Source: Bowmanella denitrificans (GTDB lineage: Bacteria; Pseudomonadota; Gammaproteobacteria; Enterobacterales; Alteromonadaceae). From it: DNA of 64,000 nucleotides. The notes beneath the pieces are model-generated. The model worked only from the letters and a program-made list of their open reading frames with translations. It was not told the DNA's origin and did not search any database. The stretch spans positions 1 through 64,000 of the forward strand of contig NZ_PEBU01000004.1 in assembly GCF_002887595.1 (NCBI RefSeq), written 5' to 3'. A program made the translations under genes and the position numbers. Position 1 is the stretch's first letter; every line of letters starts with the position of its first letter. Shown here piece by piece: positions 17,276 through 26,215 of this stretch.

Positions 17276-17309
17276 AAAAAGGGGCAGGAAGCCGCCGTGA
17301 TACGGCGGC
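17276..17309 (-). terminator. Rho-independent terminator of the YebC-family gene
   Basis: On the minus strand GCCGCCGT and ACGGCGGC (17291-17298 and 17302-17309) form an 8-bp stem with a 3-base loop. A C/T-rich tail ending in CTTTTTG follows after an 11-base gap. The stem starts 7 bases after the stop codon. Confidence 0.6.
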
Positions 17310-17316
17310 CAAATAG

Positions 17317-18039
17317 TTAGGCGTCGATATCGGCGTTGTGATAAATATCCTGAACGTCGTCACAGTCGTTCAGCATATTCATAAACTTTTCAAACATGGC
17401 AACGTCATCGCCACTGACCTTAGTAGTGGTTTGCGGTACGAAGGTGATTTCTTCGGTTTCAAACTCAATACCGTCAAAGGCTTCGGTGAGTGCCGTTTTT
17501 ACTTTGTAAAACTCGGTATGAGGAGCAAACACAGTGACCATACCGTCTTCCACTTCCACATCAGTCACATCCGCATCTGCCATCATCAATGCTTCCAATA
17601 CCGGCTCGTCATCGTCACCCTTAAAGGCAAATATGGCCTGATGATCAAACATATGCATAACGGCACCGGGGGCGCCAATTTTCGAATTGGTTTTGGTAAA
17701 GCAGTTACGTACGTCGGTAATTGTACGGTTGTTGTTGTCGGTCAGACAGTCAACAATCACCATGCAGTTGCCGGGACCGTATCCTTCATAGCGAGCCGGA
17801 GTATAGTCTTCGCCACCGGCACCCTTGGCTTTTTCTATGGCTTTTTCTACCACATGAGCCGGTACCTGATCCTTTTTGGCTTTTTCCATCAAACGCTTCA
17901 GTGCGACGTTGGTGTCCGGATCCGGGCCACCACTTTTAGCGGCGACATAAATTTCTTTTCCGTACTTAGAATACACTTTGCTTTTTACGGCCTGGGTTTT
18001 GGCCATCGCTACCTTGCGGACTTCAAACGCTCTACCCAT
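17317..18039 (-). CDS. YebC/TACO1-family protein, YeeN-like
   Basis: 240 residues from the ATG at 18039 (AGAGAG upstream); an in-frame ATG at 18108 would add an unrelated leader. The start '[20 protein letters not shown]' followed by '[20 protein letters not shown]' and '[20 protein letters not shown]' identifies the family. The acidic-patch sequence '[19 protein letters not shown]' is also family-typical. Length and N terminus fit the YeeN branch more than canonical YebC next to ruvC. The family was long called a transcriptional regulator; current evidence favours a ribosome-associated role in translating difficult proline-rich sequences. Confidence 0.92.
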   Translation of the reverse strand: MGRAFEVRKVAMAKTQAVKSKVYSKYGKEIYVAAKSGGPDPDTNVALKRLMEKAKKDQVPAHVVEKAIEKAKGAGGEDYTPARYEGYGPGNCMVIVDCLTDNNNRTITDVRNCFTKTNSKIGAPGAVMHMFDHQAIFAFKGDDDEPVLEALMMADADVTDVEVEDGMVTVFAPHTEFYKVKTALTEAFDGIEFETEEITFVPQTTTKVSGDDVAMFEKFMNMLNDCDDVQDIYHNADIDA

Positions 18040-18143
18040 GGGAACACTCTCTTTATGGTTTAATTCGCGGGATAACCCCATTCCATTGGCAACTGGCTTT
18101 GTGGCCAATCGAATGGGTATCTGAAAGGGTTGGGATTTTAACG

Positions 18144-18713
18144 CTATTGCGCCCTGTTTGACCAGTTTTTGCTGGTATTGCTACCGTGCCAGAATTTCGC
18201 TGCCAGCAGGCCGGCAATAAAACCGAATAAGTGCGCTTCCCAGGACACAAAAGGCTGGCTGGGCAGCACGCCCATTACCATTCCGCCGTATAAAAAGCCT
18301 ACCGCCAGGGAAATCAGTAACTTAATTAACTGGCGGCTATAAAAGCCGGCCAGTACCAGAAAACCAAACTGACCGTAAATCAAACCACTGGCGCCCACAT
18401 GATAGGCGAAACGGCCGAACAGCCAGACCATCAGCCCGGTAACAAGTACAATCCAAACGCTTACCCATAAGGTGCGCTTCAAACCATATTCCAGCATCAG
18501 TAACCAGAAAATAGCCAGCGGCACTATATTGGCGATAAAGTGGCCAAGGCTGCCATGCAGCCAGGGCATAAACAGGATGCCGGGCAGCGATGTCACTTCG
18601 CGCGGCAGAATAGCGAAGTGATTCAGGGCCCGACCACTGAGCAGATTCACCAGCTCAACCAGGACAAAAGAAGCCAGCAACCAAAGCAGCACCTTGACTT
18701 GATTTTTCAGCAT
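18144..18713 (-). CDS. Rhomboid-family intramembrane serine protease
   Basis: 189 residues with six hydrophobic helices, the minimal bacterial rhomboid core. The catalytic Ser is S109 in '[10 protein letters not shown]' and the catalytic His is H161 in '[16 protein letters not shown]'; the helix-2 element '[10 protein letters not shown]' (H58, N62) is present, so the enzyme looks active. It cleaves within transmembrane segments of inner-membrane substrates. The window also encodes a GlyGly-CTERM protein (46077-52664), a class normally processed by rhombosortases; this protease reads as an ordinary rhomboid, so a direct link is uncertain. It lies 22 bases after yjfC and may be co-transcribed. 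Confidence 0.9.
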   Translation of the reverse strand: MLKNQVKVLLWLLASFVLVELVNLLSGRALNHFAILPREVTSLPGILFMPWLHGSLGHFIANIVPLAIFWLLMLEYGLKRTLWVSVWIVLVTGLMVWLFGRFAYHVGASGLIYGQFGFLVLAGFYSRQLIKLLISLAVGFLYGGMVMGVLPSQPFVSWEAHLFGFIAGLLAAKFWHGSNTSKNWSNRAQ

Positions 18714-18735
18714 CTGTTCATCTCCGCCTAATGCC

Positions 18736-19899
18736 TCACAATATTATGTGTGGCAAGTACCTGGACATATCCTGGGTAATAATGTGTTTATCTTCCCGCA
18801 CAGAAATCCCCGCCGCCTGGTCATTGACCAGCCACGAGCCTATCAGGGTATGATTATCGGCAAAACGTGGCAGCGCGTTCCAGGCCTGATAAATAAAGCC
18901 TTCCTCGCCATAGGGGCCGTCACTTTGCACTATGGGCTGCCCGCCCTGATAAACACTGATATTGGCACCTTCCCTTGAATACAGCGGTTTTTTCACCAGT
19001 TTGCCGGCAGTGCTGATGGGCAGTTCATCTTCAAACCAGGCTGGCAGCAGGTTAGGGTGGTCAGGAAACAGTCGCCACAACATGGGTAAGATAGCCTTGT
19101 TCGACAGCAAGCTTTTCCACAGGGGTTCCAGCCAGTTTACCCCGGCGCCGGGAATCGCGTCAGCAAACGCTTCCCGTTGCATAAATTCCCAGGGATAGAG
19201 CTTAAATAACGTCTCAATACTGTGGTCGTTAAGATCAGTAAAGTGGCCGCTTTCACTCAGACCAATTTGTTCGATAAACACAAAATCATTTAAGACACCG
19301 GCCTCACGAGCACAGTCCTGCAGGTATTGCACTGTGCCTCTGTCCTCCACGGTGTCCTCGCAGCAGGCGAAATGCATATGCTTTATCTGATAATGTGCAG
19401 CAATGTCGGCAAAACGTTTAACCAGCTTTTCCTGCAAGGAGTTGAACTGATCGGCCCCTTTGCTTATCAGCCCCTGATTTACCTGATCTTCCAACCAGAG
19501 CCATTGCCAGAAGCCGGATTCATACAAAGACGTCGGCGTATCGGCATTGTTTTCCAGTAATTTGGCTGGCCCCTGGCCCTGATAGACCAGATCAAGGCGC
19601 GAATAGAGACTAGGGTCACGCCGTTGCCAGGAGTCGGCTATTTGTTGCCAGAATGGCTCAGGCACGGCGAATTTTGCTAACCAGCGTTCGTCCCGTATAA
19701 CCACGTCCAACGCTTCCAGACACATCTGGTGCAACACCTCGGTGGGGCCTTCCAGGTCATCTTCTATTTGCCTGAGGGTAAACTGATAGTAGGCACTTTC
19801 ATCCCAGTAGGGTTCGCCATACATAGTATGAAAATAAAAGCCAAACTCGGCAGCTTTCTGTTGCCAGTTGGCCCTGGGGGGGATGGGCAGTCTTAACAT
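18736..19899 (-). CDS. yjfC: Glutathionylspermidine synthase-like ATP-grasp ligase
   Basis: 387 residues of the YjfC/YgiC family, homologous to the synthetase half of glutathionylspermidine synthase and predicted to form an amide or peptide bond at ATP cost. The N terminus 'MLRLPIPPRANWQQ' and 'FHTMYGEPYWDESAYY' match the family start, supporting the ATG at 19899. Substrate-site segments include 'LLENNADTPTSLYESGFWQW', and the C-terminal 'EEGFIYQAWNALPRF' and 'GSWLVNDQAAGISVREDK' carry the nucleotide-binding end. It is the last gene of the yjf block. No Shine-Dalgarno is visible because a heptanucleotide array starts only 7 bases upstream of the start codon. Confidence 0.92.
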   Translation of the reverse strand: MLRLPIPPRANWQQKAAEFGFYFHTMYGEPYWDESAYYQFTLRQIEDDLEGPTEVLHQMCLEALDVVIRDERWLAKFAVPEPFWQQIADSWQRRDPSLYSRLDLVYQGQGPAKLLENNADTPTSLYESGFWQWLWLEDQVNQGLISKGADQFNSLQEKLVKRFADIAAHYQIKHMHFACCEDTVEDRGTVQYLQDCAREAGVLNDFVFIEQIGLSESGHFTDLNDHSIETLFKLYPWEFMQREAFADAIPGAGVNWLEPLWKSLLSNKAILPMLWRLFPDHPNLLPAWFEDELPISTAGKLVKKPLYSREGANISVYQGGQPIVQSDGPYGEEGFIYQAWNALPRFADNHTLIGSWLVNDQAAGISVREDKHIITQDMSRYLPHIIL

Positions 19900-19905
19900 G
19901 AAAAT

Positions 19906-19961
19906 AGTTGTCAGTTGTCAGTTGTCAGTTGTCAGTTGTCAGTTGTCAGTTGTCAGTTGTC
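19906..19961. repeat. Heptanucleotide tandem repeat (AGTTGTC)n in the yjfC leader
   Basis: Eight exact copies of AGTTGTC occupy 19906-19961, ending 7 bases from the yjfC start codon on the minus strand. The unit differs from the array at 1-78 but has the same period and similar composition (TGTTGGC on the opposite strand). A further pair of related units (GCCAACGGCTAACAGCCAAC) sits at 20021-20040 beside the yjfM stop. Copy-number change would alter the leader and initiation region but not the reading frame. Confidence 0.95.
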
Positions 19962-20049
19962 AGTCATTCGCTGCGCCAATGGCCGATTCTGCCAATTTCT
20001 CATTGTATTTCCAGAATTCAGCCAACGGCTAACAGCCAACCTAAACACC

Positions 20050-20661
20050 TTACCCACCCCATCCTTTAGAACTGCTCCCCCAACTGGATTTGGCCCGAAC
20101 CGTACTGCCAAACCCACCCCGTTTGATGGTGCGGTTTACCGCTGGCTTAGGTTTAAAGGCATCCTTGTCCACCTTCAGCCGCCGGTCTTTGTAATAGCCA
20201 TAGTCCCAGCCGTCTGCGGTGGTCCAGCGATATCGATATGGGGAGTAGGGCGAATAGGACGTAAACAGAGGTTGGGAATGATAGCCACGCGGTGACATCA
20301 GGTTACTCAGCATATATCCGGCCATAAACGGCACGAAAAAAGAGCCGCCGCCGGATTCCACCCGGTGGCACTGCTGCTGGCCGAAGTCGTATTCGCAGTC
20401 GGTGGCGTTATTGTATTTGGGGGCGGTGCGCGCCGCTTCTTCCAGTGCCTGCTGATAGGCCGCTGTACATTGCTCGGCAAACTCAGGGTTTTTCTCAATA
20501 CAATCGTTGGCAGAGGTATAGACGTCGGCGTCCTGACGATTACCGCCACAGGCACTGAGCAATACAGTCGCCACACCCACGGCCAGAGGTTTGGGGGCAA
20601 AGCCCTTACGCATACTGGCCAGATTTATACTGACCGAGCGTTTTTGTTTGCGCTGTTCCAT
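20050..20661 (-). CDS. yjfM: DUF1190 family protein, YjfM/YgiB-like
   Basis: 203 residues. An N-terminal basic stretch precedes a lipoprotein-like hydrophobic segment ending 'VATVLLSACGGN', so it may be lipid-anchored at that Cys despite the long leader. A conserved cysteine-bearing part follows ('NDCIEKNPEFAEQCTAAYQQ', 'TDCEYDFGQQQCHRVESGGG'), then 'FFVPFMAGYML' and a low-complexity tail rich in Ser, Gly and Lys ending 'SSWGSSSKGWGG'. This arrangement is characteristic of DUF1190 proteins, which are co-encoded with YjfC/YgiC ligases. It begins 8 bases after yjfL. Function unknown; envelope location inferred. Confidence 0.9.
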   Translation of the reverse strand: MEQRKQKRSVSINLASMRKGFAPKPLAVGVATVLLSACGGNRQDADVYTSANDCIEKNPEFAEQCTAAYQQALEEAARTAPKYNNATDCEYDFGQQQCHRVESGGGSFFVPFMAGYMLSNLMSPRGYHSQPLFTSYSPYSPYRYRWTTADGWDYGYYKDRRLKVDKDAFKPKPAVNRTIKRGGFGSTVRAKSSWGSSSKGWGG

Positions 20662-20669
20662 ACGCCCTC

Positions 20670-21086
20670 CTAGTAAGACATGCAGGCCGCGTTCAACAGG
20701 CCCACTGCAACAGACATGGCGGCTAGCATGATCCCAGCAGAAATTTCGTTATTGTTGATACGCTCAACAATCTTGGGCATAAAAGTGAAGCGCAACAGGG
20801 CAAAAGCCAGCAGCTGCGCTATCAGAGCCACCGCACCCCACAAGGCAAAATCCACCAGTGACACGGCGTTAGTGGCCGCGCCCGCCAGTGCCAGGCTGAA
20901 GCCGACCATGGCACCGCCAAACCCAACGGCAGCAGCAATGCTTTTTTCTTCCTTTACCAGTTTCCACTCATCGTGGGGAGTGACAAAGGCGTACAGAATT
21001 TTAAAAATAAACAGCAGGGCAATAGACACGGCAAAGTACAGGGCAAAGTTGCCAAGTCCGGCCAGAGATTGAGTGATGACATCCAT
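20670..21086 (-). CDS. yjfL: DUF350 inner-membrane protein, YjfL-like
   Basis: 138 residues with four predicted membrane helices, matching the E. coli YjfL length (about 130). Family features are the Gly/Ala-rich central helices 'AAVGFGGAMVGFSLALAGAA' and the C-terminal 'ERINNNEISAGIMLAAMSVA'. The protein is usually found with PspA-like and ligase genes in envelope-stress operons. It lies between yjfK and yjfM on the same strand. The molecular role is unknown. Confidence 0.9.
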   Translation of the reverse strand: MDVITQSLAGLGNFALYFAVSIALLFIFKILYAFVTPHDEWKLVKEEKSIAAAVGFGGAMVGFSLALAGAATNAVSLVDFALWGAVALIAQLLAFALLRFTFMPKIVERINNNEISAGIMLAAMSVAVGLLNAACMSY

Positions 21087-21154
21087 ATAGGTCTCCTTAT
21101 TCTTATGTCAGCCACAATGCTAAAGCATATGTGGCTTGTTTAGTACCCGTTGGC

Positions 21155-21802
21155 TTAACCGTTAATGCGGATATCCGCCGGCTGCAGATTAAAGCCGGTG
21201 CTGATGACCAGGCAACGATCGGCACGGTTATCGATAATTTTCTCTTCACCACAAACCAGCAAGGCTTCCACTTCATCCTGGCCTATGGGGCGCTCATACA
21301 GCATCACAAATTGGTCTGTGTCGCTGATATCGCCGTCTTCCTCATAGGTTTTTTCGGTCATGGCCACCGGCGGCGACAGTTCGCCTACGGCGTCCCAGAC
21401 GCGATTGAAGGTATGATTTTCCAGTGCAAAGCTTGGCGTGGATATTTCACTGCTGAGTAACTGTTGCCACTGGCTGTCTGAGCCAACGGTTTTGGTCTCG
21501 TAGAAATACCACAATTTTACATCTGTAATGTGTTGCTCGGTGTCACCACCGTCCAATACCACCTGCAAGAAGGCATCATCGTCGGTATAAAAACGCAGGA
21601 TTTTGCCGCCGGTATCCAGCATCACTTCGCCGACTGCCTGAATCAGATGAGTGCGGGCAGTTCCTTCGATGATCAGCTCAGGCTCCAGCAGGCGTAGTCT
21701 TAAATCATCAAGCTGAAATGAACCGCCCAGGTACAGGCCCATAATTTCCGGCGCTTTGGGCCCTTTGACTTGCTCTTGTTTGCCAAACCATTTACTGAAC
21801 AT
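21155..21802 (-). CDS. yjfK: DUF2491 family protein, YjfK-like
   Basis: 215 residues starting 'MFSKWFGKQE' at 21802, which matches family N termini; a longer in-frame start at 21820 would extend the overlap with the channel gene. The body is soluble and acidic, with 'YLGGSFQLDDLRLRLLEPEL', 'GEVMLDTGGKILRFYTDDDA' and 'FNRVWDAVGELSPPVAMTEK'. It overlaps the end of the K+ channel gene by 11 bases, so translational coupling is likely. Biochemical function unknown; it travels with PspA homologs of the YjfJ type. Confidence 0.88.
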   Translation of the reverse strand: MFSKWFGKQEQVKGPKAPEIMGLYLGGSFQLDDLRLRLLEPELIIEGTARTHLIQAVGEVMLDTGGKILRFYTDDDAFLQVVLDGGDTEQHITDVKLWYFYETKTVGSDSQWQQLLSSEISTPSFALENHTFNRVWDAVGELSPPVAMTEKTYEEDGDISDTDQFVMLYERPIGQDEVEALLVCGEEKIIDNRADRCLVISTGFNLQPADIRING

Positions 21803-22838
21803 ACAGACTCTCCCAGTCAATCTGGCGAATACGATTTACCGCAATATAGTAAAGCTTGTCACCACTGTTGAGTGGCTTTTCTGACGGTGGATTAAGCTCA
21901 ATCCTTTTACTGTGATCGGCCAGCCCGATCAGCGTTGCGTCATACTTTTCTTTTAAGGCGCGAAATGCCTGACCTACCGACAGTGGCTTAGCCAGGTTTG
22001 GTATGGTCACCGAATATTGCGCCTGGCCTTCCTGCACACTGAGCAGGTCATGGTGCAGAGCGCTGGAGCCAGGGTCAAAGGCCGACTTGGCCAACATTTC
22101 TACCGCCACACTGGGGGTGCATTCCACATTCGGACAATGTGTTTGTAGTAAACGCGCCAGGCTCTCATCCTGAAAATAAGCCAGGATATGGCTGCCGGCA
22201 TTGCGCTGGTTGGCATACAGCGCAGTGGTCATGGTGATGTCGTCATGTTCGTTGTCAATAATAATCACCGCCGCGTCACTAATGCAGGCTCTGTCCATAT
22301 CGGCATCGAGATTGAAGGATTCCACCCGCACAAAGTCGATACAATCTGGCATGGGGTTATCAATCTCGGCTTTTACACAAAGGACGATTTGCTGCTGTTC
22401 GGCCATATGCTGGCGTTCCCGCAGCAACAGGTTGAGCAAATGCAAGGTGCGCTGACCATTCCAGCCAATCACCAGAATATGCTGCTGTACATGAAGTTTT
22501 TTCAAACCTTTGACTCCTTTGAACCATTGGCTGGATACCCAGGCCGCTGCTCGCCCCAGAATCAGGGCAAAGAGGCTGAGGCCGACCGGGATAACAAACA
22601 GGGATACCACATAGCGACCGGCTTCAGTGCCAGGTGACAGATCGCCGTAGCCGACAGTGGAACTGGTCACCACCAGGAAATACAGAAAGTCCGGCCAGCG
22701 GGTCAACGCCTGCTCATCGGCCCATGCCAGCAATAACCAACTGCTCAGGCCATACAAAAAAAACGCCAGTACAATACTGTACCAGCGCATTTCCTGAAAA
22801 TAGCGGGCAACCAGCTTGCGTAGTTGATATAACGTCAA
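21792..22838 (-). CDS. Two-helix potassium channel with RCK (TrkA-N) domain
   Basis: 348 residues. Two membrane helices (about 20-40 and 72-92) flank a pore with selectivity filter 'TVGYGD' (residues 61-66). A cytosolic regulator-of-K-conductance domain follows, recognisable by 'HILVIGWNGQRTLHLLNLLL' near residue 120 and 'DAAVIIIDNEHDDITMTTAL'. This is a Kch/MthK-like channel that would gate K+ flux in response to a ligand. It is inserted in the yjf block between the PspA-like gene (17-base gap) and yjfK (11-base overlap), a position absent from the E. coli yjf operon, which ties ion flux to this envelope-stress module. Confidence 0.93.
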   Translation of the reverse strand: MTLYQLRKLVARYFQEMRWYSIVLAFFLYGLSSWLLLAWADEQALTRWPDFLYFLVVTSSTVGYGDLSPGTEAGRYVVSLFVIPVGLSLFALILGRAAAWVSSQWFKGVKGLKKLHVQQHILVIGWNGQRTLHLLNLLLRERQHMAEQQQIVLCVKAEIDNPMPDCIDFVRVESFNLDADMDRACISDAAVIIIDNEHDDITMTTALYANQRNAGSHILAYFQDESLARLLQTHCPNVECTPSVAVEMLAKSAFDPGSSALHHDLLSVQEGQAQYSVTIPNLAKPLSVGQAFRALKEKYDATLIGLADHSKRIELNPPSEKPLNSGDKLYYIAVNRIRQIDWESLYVQ

Positions 22839-22855
22839 GCCTGTTCTCCCCCTGG

Positions 22856-23536
22856 TTACTGGCCGAGGATTCGGCTCAGTTCATCATCGGCGCTGCTTTT
22901 GCCACCTTTGACTCCAGCGGCCGCCAGACGACTTTCCAGATCATCATTCGACTCACTGCTGGCCAGTTCTTCAGCGGCTTCCAACTCAGCACTGCGCATG
23001 GTCTGGCGCTTTTGGATGCGATCCAGTGACTCAGTCGCGGTTTTCATCTTGCTGTTAGCGCCAAGGTGACGGGACGATACGGCAACCTGGGCTTTTTGCA
23101 CCGACTCAGTGGCCTTTACCATGTCTACCTGTTGCTCCAGGCGGCGCAAATTGGCTTTGGCCTGGTTGATATTGGCTGCCAGCTTCTGCTCTGAGGCTTT
23201 AAACTGATCCAGGTACTTTTGTTCGTTGTCCATATCGGCGCGCAGTTCGACCACTTTTTGCGCACAATCCAAGGCCAGTTGCCGGTCTTTTTCCACCGCC
23301 TGACGGGCATGTTGCTCGTAGGTTGCGATAGACTGTGCCAGGCTGTCGACTTTTTGTTGCGACAATTTACACTTGGCCAGTATTTGCGTGCGGGCATGGT
23401 CAGACTTGCGCAGTTCTTCCTTGGCTTCACGAATTTCCTGCTCAAGGATACGGATGGCCTGGCTGTCGGCAACCGCTTCGGCTGCTTCAGTGACGCCGCC
23501 TTTTACCGCAGTAATTAATTTTTTCCAAACAGACAT
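22856..23536 (-). CDS. yjfJ: PspA/IM30 family protein, YjfJ-like
   Basis: 226 residues, almost entirely helical with long charged coiled coils (about 25-190), as expected of the ESCRT-III-like PspA/Vipp1 fold. The N-terminal amphipathic helix 'MSVWKKLITAVKGGVTEAAE' is the membrane-binding element. 'QAIRILEQEIREAKEELRKS' is a family hallmark. It should assemble on the inner membrane and protect or remodel it. It is 13 bases after yjfI and is not accompanied by pspB/C or a pspF regulator. Confidence 0.93.
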   Translation of the reverse strand: MSVWKKLITAVKGGVTEAAEAVADSQAIRILEQEIREAKEELRKSDHARTQILAKCKLSQQKVDSLAQSIATYEQHARQAVEKDRQLALDCAQKVVELRADMDNEQKYLDQFKASEQKLAANINQAKANLRRLEQQVDMVKATESVQKAQVAVSSRHLGANSKMKTATESLDRIQKRQTMRSAELEAAEELASSESNDDLESRLAAAGVKGGKSSADDELSRILGQ

Positions 23537-23549
23537 AATCGGCTCCTCG

Positions 23550-23939
23550 TTACTTCAAATGATCCTGATAGGCATCCAAAAAGGATGCGACATTCTGGAA
23601 CAGGGTTTCCACTTCAATCACAATGCTTTCGGCCTTTGACTGAGAGCTCAGGGCACCAAAAGCGGTGTAATATTCTTCACCAGCCACCTGGGATATACCC
23701 ACTGTGGTGAGGGGGAAGAGCATGTGAGTCTTGAGAATTTCATCATTCAGGGCGGCCCTGTCGCTGACTTCGGTGGCGGCAAATAACAGGGTTTCAACAA
23801 TGATCTGTTCGCCGCTTATGGCCAACCAGGCATCGATGCCGTCGGTATTGGCAATCAACAGGCAGTCCTGTTGTCTGGTTACTACCAGGTCATTGTGCTT
23901 TGTCAGCAGGCTTTCCAACTGATCAAGATCCCAACTCAT
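23550..23939 (-). CDS. yjfI: DUF2170 family protein, YjfI-like
   Basis: 129 residues, first gene of the yjf block. Family segments are 'LVVTRQQDCLLIANTDG', 'DEILKTHMLFPLTTVGISQV' and 'YYTAFGALSSQSKAESIVIE'. It is acidic and soluble with a probable type III secretion chaperone-like or small alpha/beta fold; function unknown. AAGGAGTG precedes the start. The 162-base spacer to the divergent DUF6471 gene should hold the operon promoter; it is AT-rich but I could not assign boxes with confidence. Confidence 0.88.
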   Translation of the reverse strand: MSWDLDQLESLLTKHNDLVVTRQQDCLLIANTDGIDAWLAISGEQIIVETLLFAATEVSDRAALNDEILKTHMLFPLTTVGISQVAGEEYYTAFGALSSQSKAESIVIEVETLFQNVASFLDAYQDHLK

Positions 23940-24101
23940 GGTTCACTCCTTCAAAATGGGTTGTTTGCAAAAACCGCTGGGTGGCTTTGCAATGGACATA
24001 ATCTTAGACAGGCAATTTTACTGTCGTCAAATATTTTTTTCTCTTTTTGTATAAAATAAGTTTTTTGTGTAAATTATACGTCACGTTTAAGTGGAGGCAT
24101 T

Positions 24102-24374
24102 ATGCGAAATCACAACGCCGACTGGCGACAACTGGTACAACGGTTAATTAAGGCCGAAATGTCCAGACGTGGCGTCAAATATCAGGATCTCAGTGACAGA
24201 CTGGCCCATATCGGGGTTAATCAAAGCGCAGATAACCTGCGAAATAAAGTCAACAAAGGCATTCTGGGTGCTGACTTGTTGTTACAAATTATTACTGTAC
24301 TCAATGTCAGACGTATCGAGCGGGATGACCTGATGGATATCTTCGCCGATATGGGGGTCACCCTGCCAGACTAG
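24102..24374 (+). CDS. DUF6471 family small protein, HTH-like
   Basis: 90 residues. 'WRQLVQRLIKAEMSRRGVKY' then 'DLSDRLAHIGVNQSADNLRN' and 'KVNKGILGADLLLQIITVL' form a compact helical domain with a helix-turn-helix appearance, matching the DUF6471 family. It is divergent from yjfI and has GTGGAGG upstream of the ATG. A DNA-binding regulator of the yjf operon is a reasonable inference, but the family has no established function that I know of. Confidence 0.82.
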   Translation: MRNHNADWRQLVQRLIKAEMSRRGVKYQDLSDRLAHIGVNQSADNLRNKVNKGILGADLLLQIITVLNVRRIERDDLMDIFADMGVTLPD

Positions 24375-24453
24375 CTGGCGTCCTCACTATGAATGGCTTT
24401 ACAGCCGGGCAATCAGACTTGCCTGTCGCCCTGGCTGAGCTGCTTAACTTTAT

Positions 24454-26091
24454 TCAGGCAGTCTGGCTGCTAAGGCGCGAGATAACTTCCGCCATGCGGT
24501 TTTTGACATCCAGTAAGGTCTGGTTATCTTCTGCACAGGAGTCAGCATGGACACCATTGAGTTTGGCGATATCCATTAATTCATGCAAATTGGCCTGAAT
24601 GCGCTGAGTAATGCCGGACTGCTGTTTTACGGATTGAACTATCTGTTCATTTAGCTGCGCAATCATTCCTACTGAAGACGTGACATCCTGCAGTTTCTGA
24701 TTGGCCTGGTGAACCTGCTCGACACTTTGCCCGGTTTGCTCCCGGCCTTGTTCAATGGCATTGACGGCACTGTTGGCACCTCGCTGCACATTGGCAATCA
24801 TCTGTTGAATTTCTTCGGTGGATTGCTGTGTACGGGCAGCCAGTGTGCGCACTTCATCGGCCACCACCGCAAAACCCCGTCCCTGCTCACCAGCCCGGGC
24901 TGCTTCGATGGCGGCGTTTAAGGCCAACAGGTTGGTTTGTTCAGCAATACTTTTGATCACGTCCAGCACAGAGCCTATTTTTCGGGCGTCCTGGTCCAGG
25001 GTGGCAATCACCTCTGCGGTTTGCTGAATTTGCGCCGAGGACGCAGTGATGACGTTAATGGTCTGCTGCATCACCTGAATACTTTCATCGGCCGATTGGT
25101 TTGCCTGCTGGGCTGCGTCTTCAGCCTGATGCGCATTAATGGCGATGCCATCTGCCATTTCCACCAGATTTTGTACCGATTGCTGGACGCTGTTGGTACC
25201 ATGATTTTGTTCCGTTACGCCCTGGCTGATAGCGCCAGCACTGTCCACCAGGCTGTAGCAAACTTTATCCAGATCCCGCTGGGTGTTGTCCAGCCCCTGA
25301 CAGATACTCAGGGTATTTTTACGCAGAATTTCAATGGCTTTCGACATTCGGCCAATTTCATCTTCGCTGTAAATAATCAGTTGCTTGTCCAACTGGCCAC
25401 GACTGACATCGCGCAGGTGATTGATCAGGGTGGTCAGTGGGCGGACGACTTTGGCATTCATAAACCAGGCCGTCATCAGACCGATCACTAATATGGCCAG
25501 CAGAATCCCTATTGAACTGATCAAAGTCGCCTGGCGCGCAGCAGCATCGGTTTTGCGGCTTTGCTCTAATATATAGTCATGCAATTGTGCACCAAGCTGC
25601 TCCAGTTGTTGGGTTGGCGCGCGATCAATGCCAGTCACAGCGGCGTCGCCTGCCTTGTGGTCCAGGCCTGCTTGAATATAAGCTTGCAGGCCTTTTTGAT
25701 ACTGACCCAGTAACTGCTGGTGGGTGCGTTTGAATTCACGCATCTGCTGCTTGAGATTGTCGTCGATATCCAGTGCCAGAAATTCGTCAGAAGAACGTTC
25801 AATACGCTGGTGGTAGTCCATAAAACTGGCCCAGTATTTATCGCGCTTCCCTTTGTCGTGGCCCCGAAGCAGAACGTTCTTCCATTCCTGAACCTGACGT
25901 TTGAAGTTCAGGTTAATACCGTCTGATAAGGTCGTGGCTGACACTTCCTGCTGCATAAGATGGTCATACTGCTTAATTTCCGAAGCCAGCAGCGATATAC
26001 CATATTCTGCGAAGAGCCCAACCAGCAATATTCCCCCTCCCAGTAATCCAAGGATTTTAGGACGCAGTTTTTTAAATTGGGCAGGGAGCAT
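24454..26091 (-). CDS. Methyl-accepting chemotaxis protein
   Basis: 545 residues. TM1 (about 12-34) and TM2 (about 188-210) bracket a helical periplasmic sensor of about 150 residues. A HAMP domain follows ('[18 protein letters not shown]'), then a long coiled-coil signalling domain with the tip '[20 protein letters not shown]' and '[20 protein letters not shown]'. It should cluster at the pole and control CheA. No C-terminal NWETF-type pentapeptide is present, so adaptation enzymes would not be tethered. The ligand is unknown. No chemotaxis genes are adjacent. Confidence 0.95.
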   Translation of the reverse strand: MLPAQFKKLRPKILGLLGGGILLVGLFAEYGISLLASEIKQYDHLMQQEVSATTLSDGINLNFKRQVQEWKNVLLRGHDKGKRDKYWASFMDYHQRIERSSDEFLALDIDDNLKQQMREFKRTHQQLLGQYQKGLQAYIQAGLDHKAGDAAVTGIDRAPTQQLEQLGAQLHDYILEQSRKTDAAARQATLISSIGILLAILVIGLMTAWFMNAKVVRPLTTLINHLRDVSRGQLDKQLIIYSEDEIGRMSKAIEILRKNTLSICQGLDNTQRDLDKVCYSLVDSAGAISQGVTEQNHGTNSVQQSVQNLVEMADGIAINAHQAEDAAQQANQSADESIQVMQQTINVITASSAQIQQTAEVIATLDQDARKIGSVLDVIKSIAEQTNLLALNAAIEAARAGEQGRGFAVVADEVRTLAARTQQSTEEIQQMIANVQRGANSAVNAIEQGREQTGQSVEQVHQANQKLQDVTSSVGMIAQLNEQIVQSVKQQSGITQRIQANLHELMDIAKLNGVHADSCAEDNQTLLDVKNRMAEVISRLSSQTA

Positions 26092-26215
26092 TGGTACCTC
26101 AGGCGCTATAAAAGACGGCAGAATTCTAATCTATGCGACAATGAGAATAAAAGGTTAAAATCATGATCTTATCGTTAATGGCGATATTCCATCTGACAGT
26201 TGTGCCGGGATAAGC

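Noticed and set aside
17338-18063. 241-residue open frame on the plus strand
   Set aside because: Exactly antisense to the well-supported YebC-family gene, with Phe/His/Val-rich composition typical of a shadow frame and no ribosome site.
18144-18713. Rhombosortase for the GlyGly-CTERM protein
   Set aside because: The sequence reads as an ordinary rhomboid and is 28 kb away from the giant gene; assignment as the sorting protease is not supported by anything beyond the fold.
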